DNA of 64,000 nucleotides from the NCBI GenBank assembly GCA_945957605.1, contig CAMFLR010000001.1, forward strand, positions 682,001-746,000, in the 5' to 3' direction. This document shows, one piece after another, positions 63,972 to 64,000 of this stretch. The stretch is from an uncultured Isosphaeraceae bacterium. Lineage in GTDB: Bacteria > Planctomycetota > Planctomycetia > Isosphaerales > Isosphaeraceae. The notes under the pieces are model-generated. The model had not been told where the DNA came from and ran no database searches. It was given only the letters and a program-made list of their open reading frames with translations. Within the stretch, counting starts at the first letter, position 1, and each line of letters begins with the position of its first letter. The position numbers and the translations under genes were made by a program.

Positions 63972-64000
63972 GGCCGTGACAGTCTTTCCAGATCAATAGT

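Overview
The window looks like a Planctomycetes chromosome segment (Pirellula/Gemmata-like). This rests on several signs: an N-terminal planctomycete surface-protein motif (VEKLEVREML, ~11.2 kb), two TIGR03067-type repeats in one exported protein, a PEP-CTERM protein, a sulfatase beside tandem exported esterases, a sialidase-like propeller, FG-GAP and NHL propellers, and many one-gene transcription units with signal peptides. No rRNA, CRISPR array or insertion sequence was seen.

Layout. 0-11 kb: QueD, small membrane proteins, a HlyD-type adaptor with a His-rich tail, a ClC-CBS chloride transporter, a macro-domain protein, an exported hydrolase, CutC, and an exported protein of three RidA-like domains. 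11-27 kb: mostly exported enzymes (ceramidase-like, esterases, sugar isomerase-like, DJ-1/PfpI, sialidase-like, sulfatase), an MsbA-like ABC exporter, VanZ, a Gly-rich protein and a PEP-CTERM protein. 28-39 kb: tRNA-Arg(TCG), then a co-directional run rimO-pgsA-uppP-addB-addA-ferritin/VIT, combining ribosome modification, lipid and cell-wall carrier metabolism, and DNA-break repair. 39-47.6 kb: an exported HExxH peptidase, rsmD-cca-FG-GAP-DinB, and a pair of three-repeat PepSY-like proteins flanking a His/Arg-rich protein. 59.3-64 kb: tRNA-Ser(TGA), a DUF151 nuclease-like protein, an NHL propeller and valS.

The accessory part is an ~11.6-kb integrative element (47,704-59,308) inserted in tRNA-Ser(TGA) and bounded by 60-bp direct repeats. 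It carries a PIN-like nuclease with a zinc ribbon, an AlpA-like HTH protein preceded by twin 26-bp palindromes, a winged-helix replication-type protein, a run of small unknown proteins (including a tandem duplicate), terminase small and large subunits without any portal or capsid gene, a serine recombinase, an XRE protein, a ribbon-helix-helix protein, and a tyrosine integrase next to the intact tRNA.

Most interesting observation: the integrase reading frame runs through the attachment core. Joining the two element ends in silico keeps the frame open and adds a 68-codon tail lying at the opposite end of the island (47,763-47,969). attP therefore appears to sit inside int, so integration would exchange the integrase C-terminus. 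In this copy the integrase also has an in-frame amber codon (58,747-58,749) that separates its catalytic residues, so the island may be locked in place.
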